Shown one piece after another: positions 44,038 to 53,100 of a DNA stretch of 64,000 bases. This stretch comes from Flavobacterium selenitireducens (lineage in GTDB: Bacteria > Bacteroidota > Bacteroidia > Flavobacteriales > Flavobacteriaceae), in the NCBI RefSeq assembly GCF_014748335.1, contig NZ_JAAVIY010000011.1, forward strand, positions 1 through 64,000. Direction: 5' to 3'. Under the pieces are notes generated by a model that was not told where the DNA came from, made no database searches, and was given only the letters and a program-made list of their open reading frames with translations. Numbering within the stretch: the first letter of the stretch is position 1; every line of letters begins with the position of its first letter. Made by a program: the position numbers and the translations under genes.

Positions 44038-44069
44038 AAAAAACAAAAAGGAGGTATTAATATACCTCC
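44038..44069 (-). terminator. Terminator of the small secreted protein gene
   Basis: GGAGGTAT (44050-44057) pairs with ATACCTCC (44062-44069), loop TAAT. On the minus strand the hairpin is followed by a T-rich run. It separates the gene at 44132 from the response regulator. Confidence 0.82.
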
Positions 44070-44131
44070 CTGATGCGAAGAAAACGTGTCTTCATTCACT
44101 CAATTTAACTAAACTAATCTTACGTTGACGC

Positions 44132-44434
44132 TTACTCTTCTTTTAGGAATTCACCTGCTGAAGTAAAATAAGCTGTGGATTTTTTGTTGTCTTTACTCAC
44201 GATGAGCTTGTACTCTCCATCCGGCGCTTGGAAGGCTTCCAGGATCGAGTACCCGCCATATTTGGTCCCGATTTTTTCGAGAGCAGTAGGAGAGACGGTG
44301 TTTCTGTCGATCGTTTTATATTGCTTGGTGGTGGAAGTCTCCATCGTGGTTTTCGTCGTCGTTTTTTCGGTTTGTGCGTTCGCCGTTGCGGCAAAGCCAA
44401 GCACAAGAGCCGAAATAAAAAGTAACTTTTTCAT
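44132..44434 (-). CDS. Small secreted protein with PepSY-like region
   Basis: This 100-residue protein has a Sec signal peptide (MKKLLFISALVLGFAATANAQ, cut near ANA), a Thr/Lys-rich spacer, then a compact region of about 55 residues (SPTALEKIGTKYGGYSILEAF ... KLIVSKDNKKSTAYFTSAGEFLKEE) like half of a PepSY or BLIP-like fold. Such small periplasmic proteins often bind peptides or peptidoglycan or sense envelope stress; nothing definite can be said. It is a single-gene unit ended by a strong terminator, next to the sigma-54 regulator. Confidence 0.75.
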   Translation of the reverse strand: MKKLLFISALVLGFAATANAQTEKTTTKTTMETSTTKQYKTIDRNTVSPTALEKIGTKYGGYSILEAFQAPDGEYKLIVSKDNKKSTAYFTSAGEFLKEE

Positions 44435-44699
44435 GTCTCGTAGTTTGTGTTGTTGAACCGTTATAAGTCAGAATCGTGCCAAATGGTTTGTATCAACAGA
44501 TGTAGAATGGTAAGTTATTGTCTTTCAACAGATGGCGGATGTATCGCGTTTAATGTGTAATTTTCGGCGACCAATCGAATTTTGTAGAATCCCCGACCTG
44601 GGTTGTGGAAATTCCACAGTTCGGGTAAAATCTGGAATAAAATGGAAATTGTGTATGCCAATTTGCGGAGCGCTGTAAACTCGCAGCATCCAATTCCGT
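44435..44699. other. Intergenic region upstream of the DinB-like gene
   Basis: No gene is supported. It contains two CAACAGATG words (44493-44501 and 44527-44535) of unknown meaning. An upstream in-frame ATG for the DinB-like gene at 44603 is rejected because the -7 element lies after it. Confidence 0.4.
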
Positions 44700-44707
44700 T
44701 ACTTTTG
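44700..44707 (+). promoter_or_regulatory. -7 promoter element of the 44744-50038 gene run
   Basis: TACTTTTG followed by C matches TAnnTTTG exactly. Transcription near 44713 precedes the ATG at 44744 by about 30 bases and fixes that start. No good TTG is visible. Confidence 0.5.
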
Positions 44708-44743
44708 CGTAAATCACAACCGGAACACACAACAACGACGCCT

Positions 44744-45229
44744 ATGCTGATCACCGCAATCAAGGAAAATCTCGCCGAACTTTCCAACCTTCTGCTACAG
44801 TTGCCTCCAAACGATTATACACGCCGTTTTCCGGAGCTGGGCAACGCTACCATTGGCGAACATGTGCGGCACATTTTGGAGTTGTATGCGTGTCTGGAAA
44901 AAGCCTATATTTCGGGCATGGTCGAATACGATAATCGCAAGCGCGACATTTTACTGCAAACACAGCCCGAAGCCGCGCTTGAGGCCATTTCCCACCTTGA
45001 AAAAACGGTAGGGAAACCAAACAAGGACTTGCAACTGAGGTTCATGAACGACGGTTGCGAACAACTCATCCCGACCAATTACGAACGCGAGCTGTTGTAC
45101 AATCTCGAGCACAGCATTCATCACCAGGCGCTCATCAAAGTGGGATTGCGCCATCTGGATGTCAACGTGGGCGAAGATTTCGGGCTTGCCAAATCAACCA
45201 TAGCGTATCGAAATCAATGTGCACAGTGA
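44744..45229 (+). CDS. DinB/YfiT-like protein
   Basis: This protein of about 161 residues has the DinB-like four-helix pattern: MLITAIKENLAELSNLLLQL, then NATIGEHVRHILELYACLEKAY with a metal-binding His candidate, and a later NLEHSIHHQALIKVGLRHL with further His residues. The spacing of the three His motifs fits the divalent-metal site of the family, some members of which are thiol-dependent S-transferases. The start is chosen from the -7 element at 44700. It overlaps the next gene by 13 bases and starts a long same-strand run. Confidence 0.82.
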   Translation: MLITAIKENLAELSNLLLQLPPNDYTRRFPELGNATIGEHVRHILELYACLEKAYISGMVEYDNRKRDILLQTQPEAALEAISHLEKTVGKPNKDLQLRFMNDGCEQLIPTNYERELLYNLEHSIHHQALIKVGLRHLDVNVGEDFGLAKSTIAYRNQCAQ

Positions 45230-45927
45230 CGTTTGTGGCTTCGGCCGATAAAAAAATACTGACTTCCAATCGCGATGAGCAAACCAGTCGGCCTTCGCTC
45301 GAGCCTGCCACCTACGAGGTAAACGGAAAAAAATTGTTGTTCCCAAAAGATCCGCGCGCGGGAGGAACCTGGTTCGCCACGGACGAACATGCCAACGTGC
45401 TGATCCTGCTCAACGGCGCTTTCCAGGCCCACGAACATCGCCCACCGTATCGCCTTAGCCGCGGTCTTATCGTGCTCGATTTGCTGTCTTCGGGATCTGC
45501 GATGGCGCGATGGGAGGCAATCGACCTCGACGAAATCGAACCGTTTACGATCGTCCTTTTTGAGCAGGAAACGCTTTGCGAATTGCGTTGGGACGGAACC
45601 TCGAAATTCCGAAAGGATCTCGACGTTAATGGTCGCTACATTTGGTCGTCGTCTACTTTGTATCCGAAGGAAATCCGGGAGAGGCGCCAGGACTGGTTTG
45701 CCGATTTCCTGGACAAAAATCCAAATCCCGATGCCGACGATATGTTTCGCTTTCATCGGTACACCGAAAATTCCGACACCCAAAACGGACTGATCATCGA
45801 CCGCAAAGGCATCGCGCTACAAACACTAAGCATTACGCAAACCGCAATTGACGGTAAAAACGTGGAATTCCGCCACAGCGACCTGATCGGAAAAACTGTT
45901 TCGAAAACAACCTGCCTCAGCATTTAA
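45217..45927 (+). CDS. NRDE/TANGO2-family protein
   Basis: This protein of about 236 residues begins with the family signature MCTVTFVA and SNRDEQTSRPS (NRDE at 18-21), followed by FPKDPRAGGTWFATDEHANV, the conserved P-x-D/G-GGTW stretch. The start at 45217 is fixed by the Cys after Met, which is normally position 2. TANGO2 homologues affect membrane organisation and heme or lipid handling in eukaryotes; the bacterial role is not settled. It overlaps the DinB-like gene by 13 bases and is followed 2 bases later by an ATP-grasp gene. Confidence 0.9.
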   Translation: MCTVTFVASADKKILTSNRDEQTSRPSLEPATYEVNGKKLLFPKDPRAGGTWFATDEHANVLILLNGAFQAHEHRPPYRLSRGLIVLDLLSSGSAMARWEAIDLDEIEPFTIVLFEQETLCELRWDGTSKFRKDLDVNGRYIWSSSTLYPKEIRERRQDWFADFLDKNPNPDADDMFRFHRYTENSDTQNGLIIDRKGIALQTLSITQTAIDGKNVEFRHSDLIGKTVSKTTCLSI

Positions 45928-45929
45928 AT

Positions 45930-46961
45930 TTGAGCCTTTTCCTACACAAAGTTTTCCATTGGGAATATTGGCCTACGTATATCGTCTATGTTCCCGTTTA
46001 CTTCCAATGGGCGTGGTATGCGCTGAAATCGCGCACTTTGTTCTTTTTCAACGCCTCGAATCCGGCAATTGCCAACGGAGGATTCTTCATGGAATCCAAA
46101 AAACAGATATACGATTTACTGCCTCACATCTTCCCCAAAACGGAATTGTTGCCGCCTTGCGCCTCGATAAACGTCATCCGGCAAAAAATCGTCGCGTCCG
46201 GCATACATTTTCCGTTGATTTTCAAGCCCGACGTGGGCCAACGAGGAACGGCCGTCCGAAGAATCAACACGCTTGAGGAATTGCTCAAATATTCCGGCAG
46301 GAGCGAATTTGACTTCCTGATCCAGGATTTGATTCCGTACCAAAACGAGGTCGGGATTTTTTATGTGCGTTACCCGGACCAGCAAATGGGGCGCATCACC
46401 GGAATTGTGTCCAAGGAATTCCTGATCGTCACCGGAGACGGCGTCTCGTCTATAGAAACGCTGATGCGGAAGGATCCACGCCACGCGATGCAAATCCCGA
46501 AACTCCGAAAGCAGATGGGGAAGCGCCTCGGCGAAGTGCTCCTGTCAGGCGAAAAACGCAATCTCGTGCCGTACGGCAACCACGTCCGCGGCTGCAAATT
46601 CACAGATGCGAGCCATTTGATAACGCCGGCACTGACCCAAACCATCAACGAAATTTGCCTACGGATTCCCGGTTTTTATTTTGGCCGACTCGACATCATG
46701 TTCGACAACTGGCCAGATTTCGAAAACGCCGAGAAATTTCAGGTGGTGGAAATCAACGGGGCTTCGAGCGAACCGACGCATATCTACGACCCTAAACATT
46801 CTTTGTTTTTCGGATGGAAGGAATTGATGCGCCACGTTCGGTACATGTACGAAATAAGTGCGATCAACCACAGGAACGGCGTTCCGTACCTTTCCCACAA
46901 ACAAGGCATGCGCGAACTGCGCGATTACATCGATCACAATAAAAAATTCGACGGATTTTGA
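45930..46961 (+). CDS. ATP-grasp family ligase, substrate unknown
   Basis: This protein of about 343 residues has an ATP-grasp fold. The region about 90-110 (FPLIFKPDVGQRGTAVRRI) is the first ATP-binding strand with Lys, FDFLIQDLIPYQNEVGIFYV is the second strand with the Glu, and the C-terminal part FYFGRLDIMFDN followed by FQVVEINGASSEPTHIYD supplies the Mg-binding Asp, Glu and Asn typical of carboxylate-amine ligases such as D-Ala-D-Ala ligase. The N-terminal 60 residues include aromatic-rich hydrophobic stretches (WPTYIVYVPVYFQWAWYAL) that might associate with the membrane. TTG at 45930 is the likely start. Its stop overlaps the LysE-like start by 4 bases. Confidence 0.8.
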   Translation: MSLFLHKVFHWEYWPTYIVYVPVYFQWAWYALKSRTLFFFNASNPAIANGGFFMESKKQIYDLLPHIFPKTELLPPCASINVIRQKIVASGIHFPLIFKPDVGQRGTAVRRINTLEELLKYSGRSEFDFLIQDLIPYQNEVGIFYVRYPDQQMGRITGIVSKEFLIVTGDGVSSIETLMRKDPRHAMQIPKLRKQMGKRLGEVLLSGEKRNLVPYGNHVRGCKFTDASHLITPALTQTINEICLRIPGFYFGRLDIMFDNWPDFENAEKFQVVEINGASSEPTHIYDPKHSLFFGWKELMRHVRYMYEISAINHRNGVPYLSHKQGMRELRDYIDHNKKFDGF

Positions 46962-47590
46962 AAGGATTGCGCAACATAGCCGTAGGATTCGGTATCAGTT
47001 TCATAGGTTCTGTGCCTTTGGGATACATCAATGTCGTGGGATTCGAGATTTTTTCCGACGGAGGTTTTCCCCGTTTGTGGCCTTATCTCTCCGGCGTCAT
47101 CGCCGAGGAAAGCATCGTGATCTACCTGACGCTGTTGTTCGCCAAAAAACTCGCGCGAGGCGGAAAATTCGTAAAAGCGACGGAGCTGTTTTCGATAGTG
47201 TTCATGGTGGCACTTTCCGTTTACTTTTTTGCAAGGCCTGAAAAATCAGGGTCGGAAACACCGGTCTATATACAGTATTCTCCTTTTGTTGCCGGTGCCG
47301 TGCTCAACGCCATTAATTTTATGCAATTGCCATTCTGGACGGGATGGAACCTTTATCTGATAAACGCCAAATGGATCTTCGTAAAAACGAACATCAAATA
47401 TTTGTACATTCTCGGGGCGCTTTTAGGTACGTTTGCCGGAATGTTGCTCTTTATACTTGGGCTGCACTACCTGGCCGAAAGCGTCGACGGCATCTCGTTT
47501 TACCTGATGAAGGTCTTTATTCCTTTGATCTTCCTCGGACTCGCGATTTGGCAATCCTACAAGTTCTACGACAAATACAGACGCACATAA
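46958..47590 (+). CDS. LysE-like integral membrane protein
   Basis: This 210-residue protein has about six membrane segments and a first helix FGISFIGSVPLGYINVVGFEIF that resembles the LysE/RhtB exporter signature (P-G-P-N-like turn). The remainder (YLSGVIAEESIVIYLTLLF, FSIVFMVALSVYFF, YIQYSPFVAGAVLNAINFMQLPFW, LGALLGTFAGMLLFILGLHYL, FIPLIFLGLAIWQ) fits the family's six-helix layout. The start TTG (46958) overlaps the ATP-grasp stop, so expression is coupled. LysE proteins export amino acids and derivatives, which suggests, without proof, export of the ligase product. Confidence 0.7.
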   Translation: MKGLRNIAVGFGISFIGSVPLGYINVVGFEIFSDGGFPRLWPYLSGVIAEESIVIYLTLLFAKKLARGGKFVKATELFSIVFMVALSVYFFARPEKSGSETPVYIQYSPFVAGAVLNAINFMQLPFWTGWNLYLINAKWIFVKTNIKYLYILGALLGTFAGMLLFILGLHYLAESVDGISFYLMKVFIPLIFLGLAIWQSYKFYDKYRRT

Positions 47591-47640
47591 AGGTTCGGCA
47601 AAACGGTAATCCGTATCTTTGGCATTCGAAGATTTTTTGT

Positions 47641-48315
47641 ATGAAAAACATCATCATTACCGGAACCAGCCGCGGGATCGGTCTCGAACTCGCGCAGTTG
47701 TTCGCCTCGGCCGGCCACAACGTCCTGGCACTTTCGCGCAAGTCGCATCCGGAGTTGCTAAAAAATCCTAACGTTACGTATTTTCCTGTCGATCTGGCCG
47801 AAGCGGAAAGCCTTGACCAGGTATCGGTATTTTTGGAAAGCTGGAAAACCGTCGATGCTATCGTCCATAATGCAGGCGCCCTGTTACTCAAGCCATTCGA
47901 GCAAATCACCACTGAAGATTTTGAGCGCATTTATCGCGTCAACGTTTTTGGCGTTGCCGCCTTGAACCGAATTTGTTTGCCGTTTATGGGAAAAGGGGCG
48001 CACGTCGTTACGATAAGCAGCATGGGAGGCGTCCAGGGCACGATGAAGTTTTCGGGATTGGCCGCCTATAGTTCGAGCAAAGGGGCGGTGATCACCTTGT
48101 CGGAATTGTTGGCCGAAGAATACAAGGAACGCGGCATCGCTTTCAACGTATTGGCACTCGGATCTGTCCAGACGGAAATGCTGGCAGAAGCTTTTCCTGG
48201 TTACGAAGCTCCTGTCAGGGCGAGCGAAATGGCCGAGTATATTTTCGACTTTACGCTCAACGGAAACAGGTACTACAACGGGAAAGTACTTCAGGTCGCT
48301 TTATCCACGCCATGA
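47641..48315 (+). CDS. SDR-family oxidoreductase
   Basis: This 224-residue short-chain dehydrogenase has MKNIIITGTSRGIGLELAQL at the N-terminus (Rossmann Gly motif), NVLALSRKSHPE after the second strand (Arg/Lys suggest NADP), HNAGALLLKPFE, and the active site Ser in VTISSMGG with YSSSKGAVITL (Tyr-x-x-x-Lys). The start at 47641 gives the canonical N-terminus; in-frame upstream sequence lies within the LysE-like gene. It begins 50 bases after that gene and overlaps the SprT gene by ATGA. Substrate unknown. Confidence 0.9.
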   Translation: MKNIIITGTSRGIGLELAQLFASAGHNVLALSRKSHPELLKNPNVTYFPVDLAEAESLDQVSVFLESWKTVDAIVHNAGALLLKPFEQITTEDFERIYRVNVFGVAALNRICLPFMGKGAHVVTISSMGGVQGTMKFSGLAAYSSSKGAVITLSELLAEEYKERGIAFNVLALGSVQTEMLAEAFPGYEAPVRASEMAEYIFDFTLNGNRYYNGKVLQVALSTP

Positions 48316-48926
48316 ACGATACGCTGGCGAAATATCTGCCTGAGGCCGCGGTCAAGCCGATTTTCGAGCTTATCGTCTCCAACGAAGTGCATCTGAAGAT
48401 CGTCAACGAACGCGTCACACGCCATGGCGACTACCGCAAAGGGAACAGCGGAAAACACGAGATAACCGTCAATGGCAGCCTCAACAAATACCGTTTCCTG
48501 ATCACGCTCGTCCATGAAATTTCGCATTTGGTGGCATTCGAAAGATTCGGTCGCGATATCAAGCCGCATGGAGCCGAATGGAAATCGACATTCCAAAAGT
48601 TGATGTTGCCCTACATCCGACCCGAGATTTTTCCGAACCAATTGTTGCCGTTGCTCGCCCGCCACTTTCGCAACCCGTCCGCCAGCAGCGATACCGATAC
48701 CACGCTTTCGCTGGCGCTGAAGCAATTCGACGACAAAAAAGACAGGGAATATGTGTTCCAATTGCCTTACGGGGCGCTGTTCCGGATACACAACGGAAAG
48801 GTTTTCCAAAAGGGCGCCCTGAGGACCAAACGGTATGAATGTGTGGAGGTGAAATCAGGACGGATGTATCTCTTCAATCCCAATGCAGAGGTGGAAATGG
48901 TGCAACAATTATCGAAACACAATTAA
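48312..48926 (+). CDS. SprT-like zinc metalloprotease domain protein
   Basis: This 204-residue protein has the zincin motif HEISH (His68, Glu69, His72) with a third ligand candidate His86 in IKPHGAEWKSTF, the SprT pattern. After it comes a region rich in beta strands (YVFQLPYGALFRIHNGKVFQ) typical of the bacterial SprT C-terminal domain. Eukaryotic SPRTN repairs DNA-protein crosslinks; bacterial function is not proven. The start overlaps the SDR stop (ATGA). mannose-1-phosphate guanylyltransferase follows after 50 bases. Confidence 0.88.
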   Translation: MNDTLAKYLPEAAVKPIFELIVSNEVHLKIVNERVTRHGDYRKGNSGKHEITVNGSLNKYRFLITLVHEISHLVAFERFGRDIKPHGAEWKSTFQKLMLPYIRPEIFPNQLLPLLARHFRNPSASSDTDTTLSLALKQFDDKKDREYVFQLPYGALFRIHNGKVFQKGALRTKRYECVEVKSGRMYLFNPNAEVEMVQQLSKHN

Positions 48927-48976
48927 AAAAAAAGTGCTTTATTGCGACCACCGAACACCACCCACAAGACAGTAAC

Positions 48977-50038
48977 ATGAATACTAATTATTACGCAATA
49001 TTGATGGCCGGCGGCGTAGGATCGCGATTCTGGCCCGTTAGTACGACCGAATTTCCAAAGCAATTCCACGACATGCTCGGATCTGGGGAAACCCTTATCC
49101 AAAAGACGTTCAGCAGGCTTTCCCGCATTATCCCGAAACAGAACATACTGATCCTTACCAACGAAAAATACAACGATCTGGTATTAGAGCAGCTTCCCGA
49201 AGTCAGTCCTGACCAGGTGTTGCTCGAACCGGCGATGCGCAATACCGCGCCGTGTATATTGTACGCTTCGTTGAAAATCAAAAAGCAAAACCCTGACGCG
49301 CTGATGGTCGTCGCGCCAAGCGATCATTGGATCGAGGACGAACAGGCGTTTACAGAAAATCTCCGCAAGTGCTTCGACTTCTGCGAGGAAAACGACGCTT
49401 TGATGACGCTCGGCATACAGCCCACGTTTCCGAACACGGGTTACGGCTATATCGAGTTCGACAAATCGGATTCGGGCGAGGTCAAGAAGGTCAGCCAGTT
49501 CCGCGAAAAACCCGATTATGAAACGGCGAAAACCTTTCTGGAAAGCGGAAATTTCCTGTGGAACGGCGGGATTTTCATCTGGAGCGCCAAAACGGTATTG
49601 GATGCTTTTGCGCAGTTCCAACCTGGGATGTTGTCGCTTTTCGAAAAAGGCTATTCCGACTACAACACGGCATCCGAGAAACAGTTCATCGAACAACATT
49701 ACGCCGAGGCCGAAAATATCTCCATCGACTATGCCTTGATGGAAAACGCCGAAAATGTGTTCGTCCTTCCGGCCACTTTCGACTGGAACGATTTGGGAAC
49801 CTGGGGATCGCTGCACGAAAAACTTCCGAAGGATACCAGCAACAACGCCGTGGTCAACGCCAGGGTCATACTCGAAAATGCGAACAACAACATTATCCGT
49901 TCGGACGCCAAAAAACTCATTATCGTAGACGGGCTCGACGACTTTATCATCGTCGACCGTCAGGATGTGCTGCTCATTTATCCGAAAAGCAAAGAGCAGG
50001 ACATCAAAAGAATTACGGGAATGGCCAACGAATTATAA
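48977..50038 (+). CDS. manC: Mannose-1-phosphate guanylyltransferase
   Basis: This protein of about 353 residues makes GDP-mannose from GTP and mannose-1-phosphate for surface polysaccharide synthesis. The signature AGGVGSRFWPVSTTEFPKQF fills residues 11-30. Further motifs are VAPSDHWIEDEQAF, GYGYIEFDKSDSG, KPDYETAKTFL, WNGGIFIWSAKTVLDAF and TFDWNDLGTWGSLHEKL. It lacks the isomerase domain of bifunctional ManC/AlgA proteins, as is usual for this size. The ATG at 48977 matches the family N-terminus; an in-frame ATG at 48839 lies inside sprT. It is 50 bases behind sprT on the same strand. Confidence 0.94.
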   Translation: MNTNYYAILMAGGVGSRFWPVSTTEFPKQFHDMLGSGETLIQKTFSRLSRIIPKQNILILTNEKYNDLVLEQLPEVSPDQVLLEPAMRNTAPCILYASLKIKKQNPDALMVVAPSDHWIEDEQAFTENLRKCFDFCEENDALMTLGIQPTFPNTGYGYIEFDKSDSGEVKKVSQFREKPDYETAKTFLESGNFLWNGGIFIWSAKTVLDAFAQFQPGMLSLFEKGYSDYNTASEKQFIEQHYAEAENISIDYALMENAENVFVLPATFDWNDLGTWGSLHEKLPKDTSNNAVVNARVILENANNNIIRSDAKKLIIVDGLDDFIIVDRQDVLLIYPKSKEQDIKRITGMANEL

Positions 50039-50119
50039 GTGAATTCCTGTATTTGCTAAATTGGAGATGCACGCCCGATGATCGTTTCGTATCTTACGGG
50101 CGAGCCAAACCAATTTTTT

Positions 50120-53100
50120 ATGCGTGAGCATTACTTGCATTTCAGGGAACTTTTACTGCTGATCGCGTGCCTTTGCGCGACGTCGGTTTTCGCCCAGCTT
50201 TCAGATTTTACTTTTTCGGTTACCCATACCGATGAAACTTGTTCGGGAAACGGATCGGTTTTTTTCAACGTTTCGGGAACGACGCCCGGAGCCACGATGT
50301 TGTACAGCATTTATCTGCTTCCCGATACGACAGATCCGGAAACGGTAACATCGGCGGCGACGTTTGTCGGGCTGACGGCCGGAACTTATCTCATTGTGGC
50401 AACTCAGACGCTCGGCTCACAAACGGGAACGCAACAAGCCCAGGTAATTATTGCCGACAACGTGGACGATCTCGCTTATGCCGTCTTGCATCAAGTGGAC
50501 GGATGCGGCCTTTCGGCGGATATCGTCGTGGGCGTGTCTTCCGGTCAACCTCAAACCTATGAGATCTTGTCCGGGCCCCAAACCTTTCCCGCCCAGACGC
50601 AAAATACCTTTACCGTAAACCAAGGTGGTGTCTACCTCGTGCGCGTCACCGATCAATGCGGAGAAGCCGTTGTCCAGACCTATACTTTCAGCTTCGCTCC
50701 CGAAAGCTCCGTCGGGTTTGAGGCGAACGCCACCTCTGTCATGGTGTCGTGTAATCTTATTGCCATCAGCCAGCATTTTTCGACGACCGGAGGGTTCAAC
50801 TACCCGTTGGATGTTCACTACACGTTGACGCTTCCCGGAGGTGAAACCCAATCGTCGACGCTTACCATTGCAGGCGGGGCGAACAGCTCGGTCACGATTG
50901 CCGAAGACATGATAATCAGCGCCGGCCAAACCTACAGTTACAGCGTTACGGTTACCGATGCCTGCGGTCACACTTATACCGATATGGGCACGGTCCCCAA
51001 CAATTATCTGGAGCCCATTTTTTCTCCCGCCGGTTCAGATTGCGATTCGGTTTCGTATGCGGTGTATTACACGACCGGCGCCACTGTGACGGCTGCACCC
51101 GCTGCGTACCAGAACGAGTTGCCGTTTGAGCTGGAAATTACCCAGAACACGGCCGTCATGCCCCAGCTTCCTCCGGGAAATTATGTCGTGACCGCTTATG
51201 ATACTTGTGGGGAACCACATATACTTGAGTTGACCGTGACAGAGCCGGCACCGGTTTCGCCCGTTGCCTTGGTCGCGCTGGGATGCGATACCGGCAGGGC
51301 TTCGGTCAACATCAGGGCTTTCGAGCACATAGTCCTTATCGAAATGGTTTCCGCTCCGACGGGATATTTCGGAACGCTTCCGCAAAACCTCGCGAACGCC
51401 CTGGATGGCACGAACGCCTTGCGCCTTGCCGACCTCGTCGCCGGGAGCTACGTTTTTCACCTTACCGACAGTTGCGGTAACGAATGGGATTTTCCCGTCG
51501 AAATACCGGAGCTTGTCATAGAAAGCCAAACGGTGATTACCCAGAATTGCGGCTCATTCAATCTTGATTTGACCTATTCGGACAACAGCGCGAACGCCCC
51601 TGCATTCTGGCTGCAAAAATATTTCCCGGCATTCGACGCATGGGGACATCCCCAAACGGGAGTTTTGTATACGGAAGGGCTTGCTCCAACGAATTCCAAC
51701 TCGTTCCAGATCGAACCCGGGATGAACCTGAACCTGTTGTTTTCCGGCAAGATGCGCCTTGTCGCTTACAAAGTGTCGTATTCCACAGCGGAAGAACTGC
51801 GTCATTGCCTCAAAATCCTCGAAACGTTCGACATTTTATCGGCTCCGGTTATCCTGGACACTTATAGTTTCGTTTGCGCGGGCGGCAACTTCGATGTTTT
51901 GGTAGAGGCCGTCGGAATGGCGCCGATGTCTTATCAAATCACCCATTTCAACGCCGCGCCTTTTGTCGTTGACAATGGGAATTCCCCAACTTTCACCGGC
52001 TTGCTTCCCGGCGTTTACAATTTCCGGGTCGTGGATGTTTGCGGCAACATCGTAAACCGCGTCTTTGAGATCGCAGAACCGTATCCGATGCAGATAACCG
52101 GCGAGGGCAATTGCGAGGGCCAGCCGCTGACGCTTTCGGTGCCGAATCTTCCGCACCTTGGCTACAGTTGGTATTTTGAGGGCGGAAGCCCCGTTTTGGG
52201 AACGTCCGCTATACTTGAGATACCGGCGCTTTCGGCTGGTGACATCGGAACTTATTACGTCACGATTTTTACCGATAACCCGGAATCGTGCATCAACGTG
52301 ACGCTTTCTTATGTCGTGACCGATATCATCCCGGCCGCCGCCGCCGGACAAGACAGTAACGAGCAATATTGCGGCAGTCCGGGCGTCGTGGATCTCAACG
52401 CGTTTCTTGTAGGAAATTTCCAAACCGGAGGTACGTGGGCAGGAAATCCCGAATCGGGAACGATCGCGGGTAATGTGTGGGATGCGTCGTCGGCAGCGGC
52501 CGGAACGTACACTTTTACGTACACTAAAACTTCGGAATGCGGCGCCCCTGCCATATCGACCCACACCTTCGTTTTGCATCCGAGGCCCGAGAATCCTATC
52601 CCATTCCTTGAACAGGACGTTTGCGAACAAGGTGATATTGTATTGCTTGCCACGACCATACCGGGCGCGACCTATGTGTGGACGGGCCCTGACGGATTTA
52701 CGTCGTTTGAGCAAAATCCAAGCGTTCCGAACGCTACTTCTGCAAATAACGGTACGTATGCCGTACAGGCTTTTTTGGGTGATTGTGCTTCGGATGTGAT
52801 GCCGATCGAGATCGTTATCGGAGAATTGCCCGAATTTGCGCTTTCGGCCGCTTGCGCCAACGACAAAATGATGATTACGGCAACAGCGGTCGCTCATGGC
52901 GATGACGTTACGTACGTGTGGTCGGGACCGAATGGGTTCGGTTCATCTGAAAATCCAACGGACATTACGGGTCAACATCCCGGGGAATATTCGCTTACCG
53001 TGACGAACGCCGCGGGTTGCTCGGAAACGTTCACCCAAACGGTCGACGTCACCATATGCTCAATCCCGAAAGGCGTTTCGGCAAATGGGGATGGCGCTAA

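Noticed and set aside
44603..44743. Longer DinB-like protein starting at 44603
   Set aside because: The -7 element at 44700-44707 lies inside the extension, and the extra N-terminus has no counterpart in the family.
46958..47590. Reading the LysE-like protein as a proven amino-acid exporter
   Set aside because: Only the fold pattern is seen; no substrate residues can be read, so it is left as LysE-like.
48839..48976. Longer ManC start at 48839
   Set aside because: The extension lies inside sprT in another frame and precedes the canonical N-terminus of the family.
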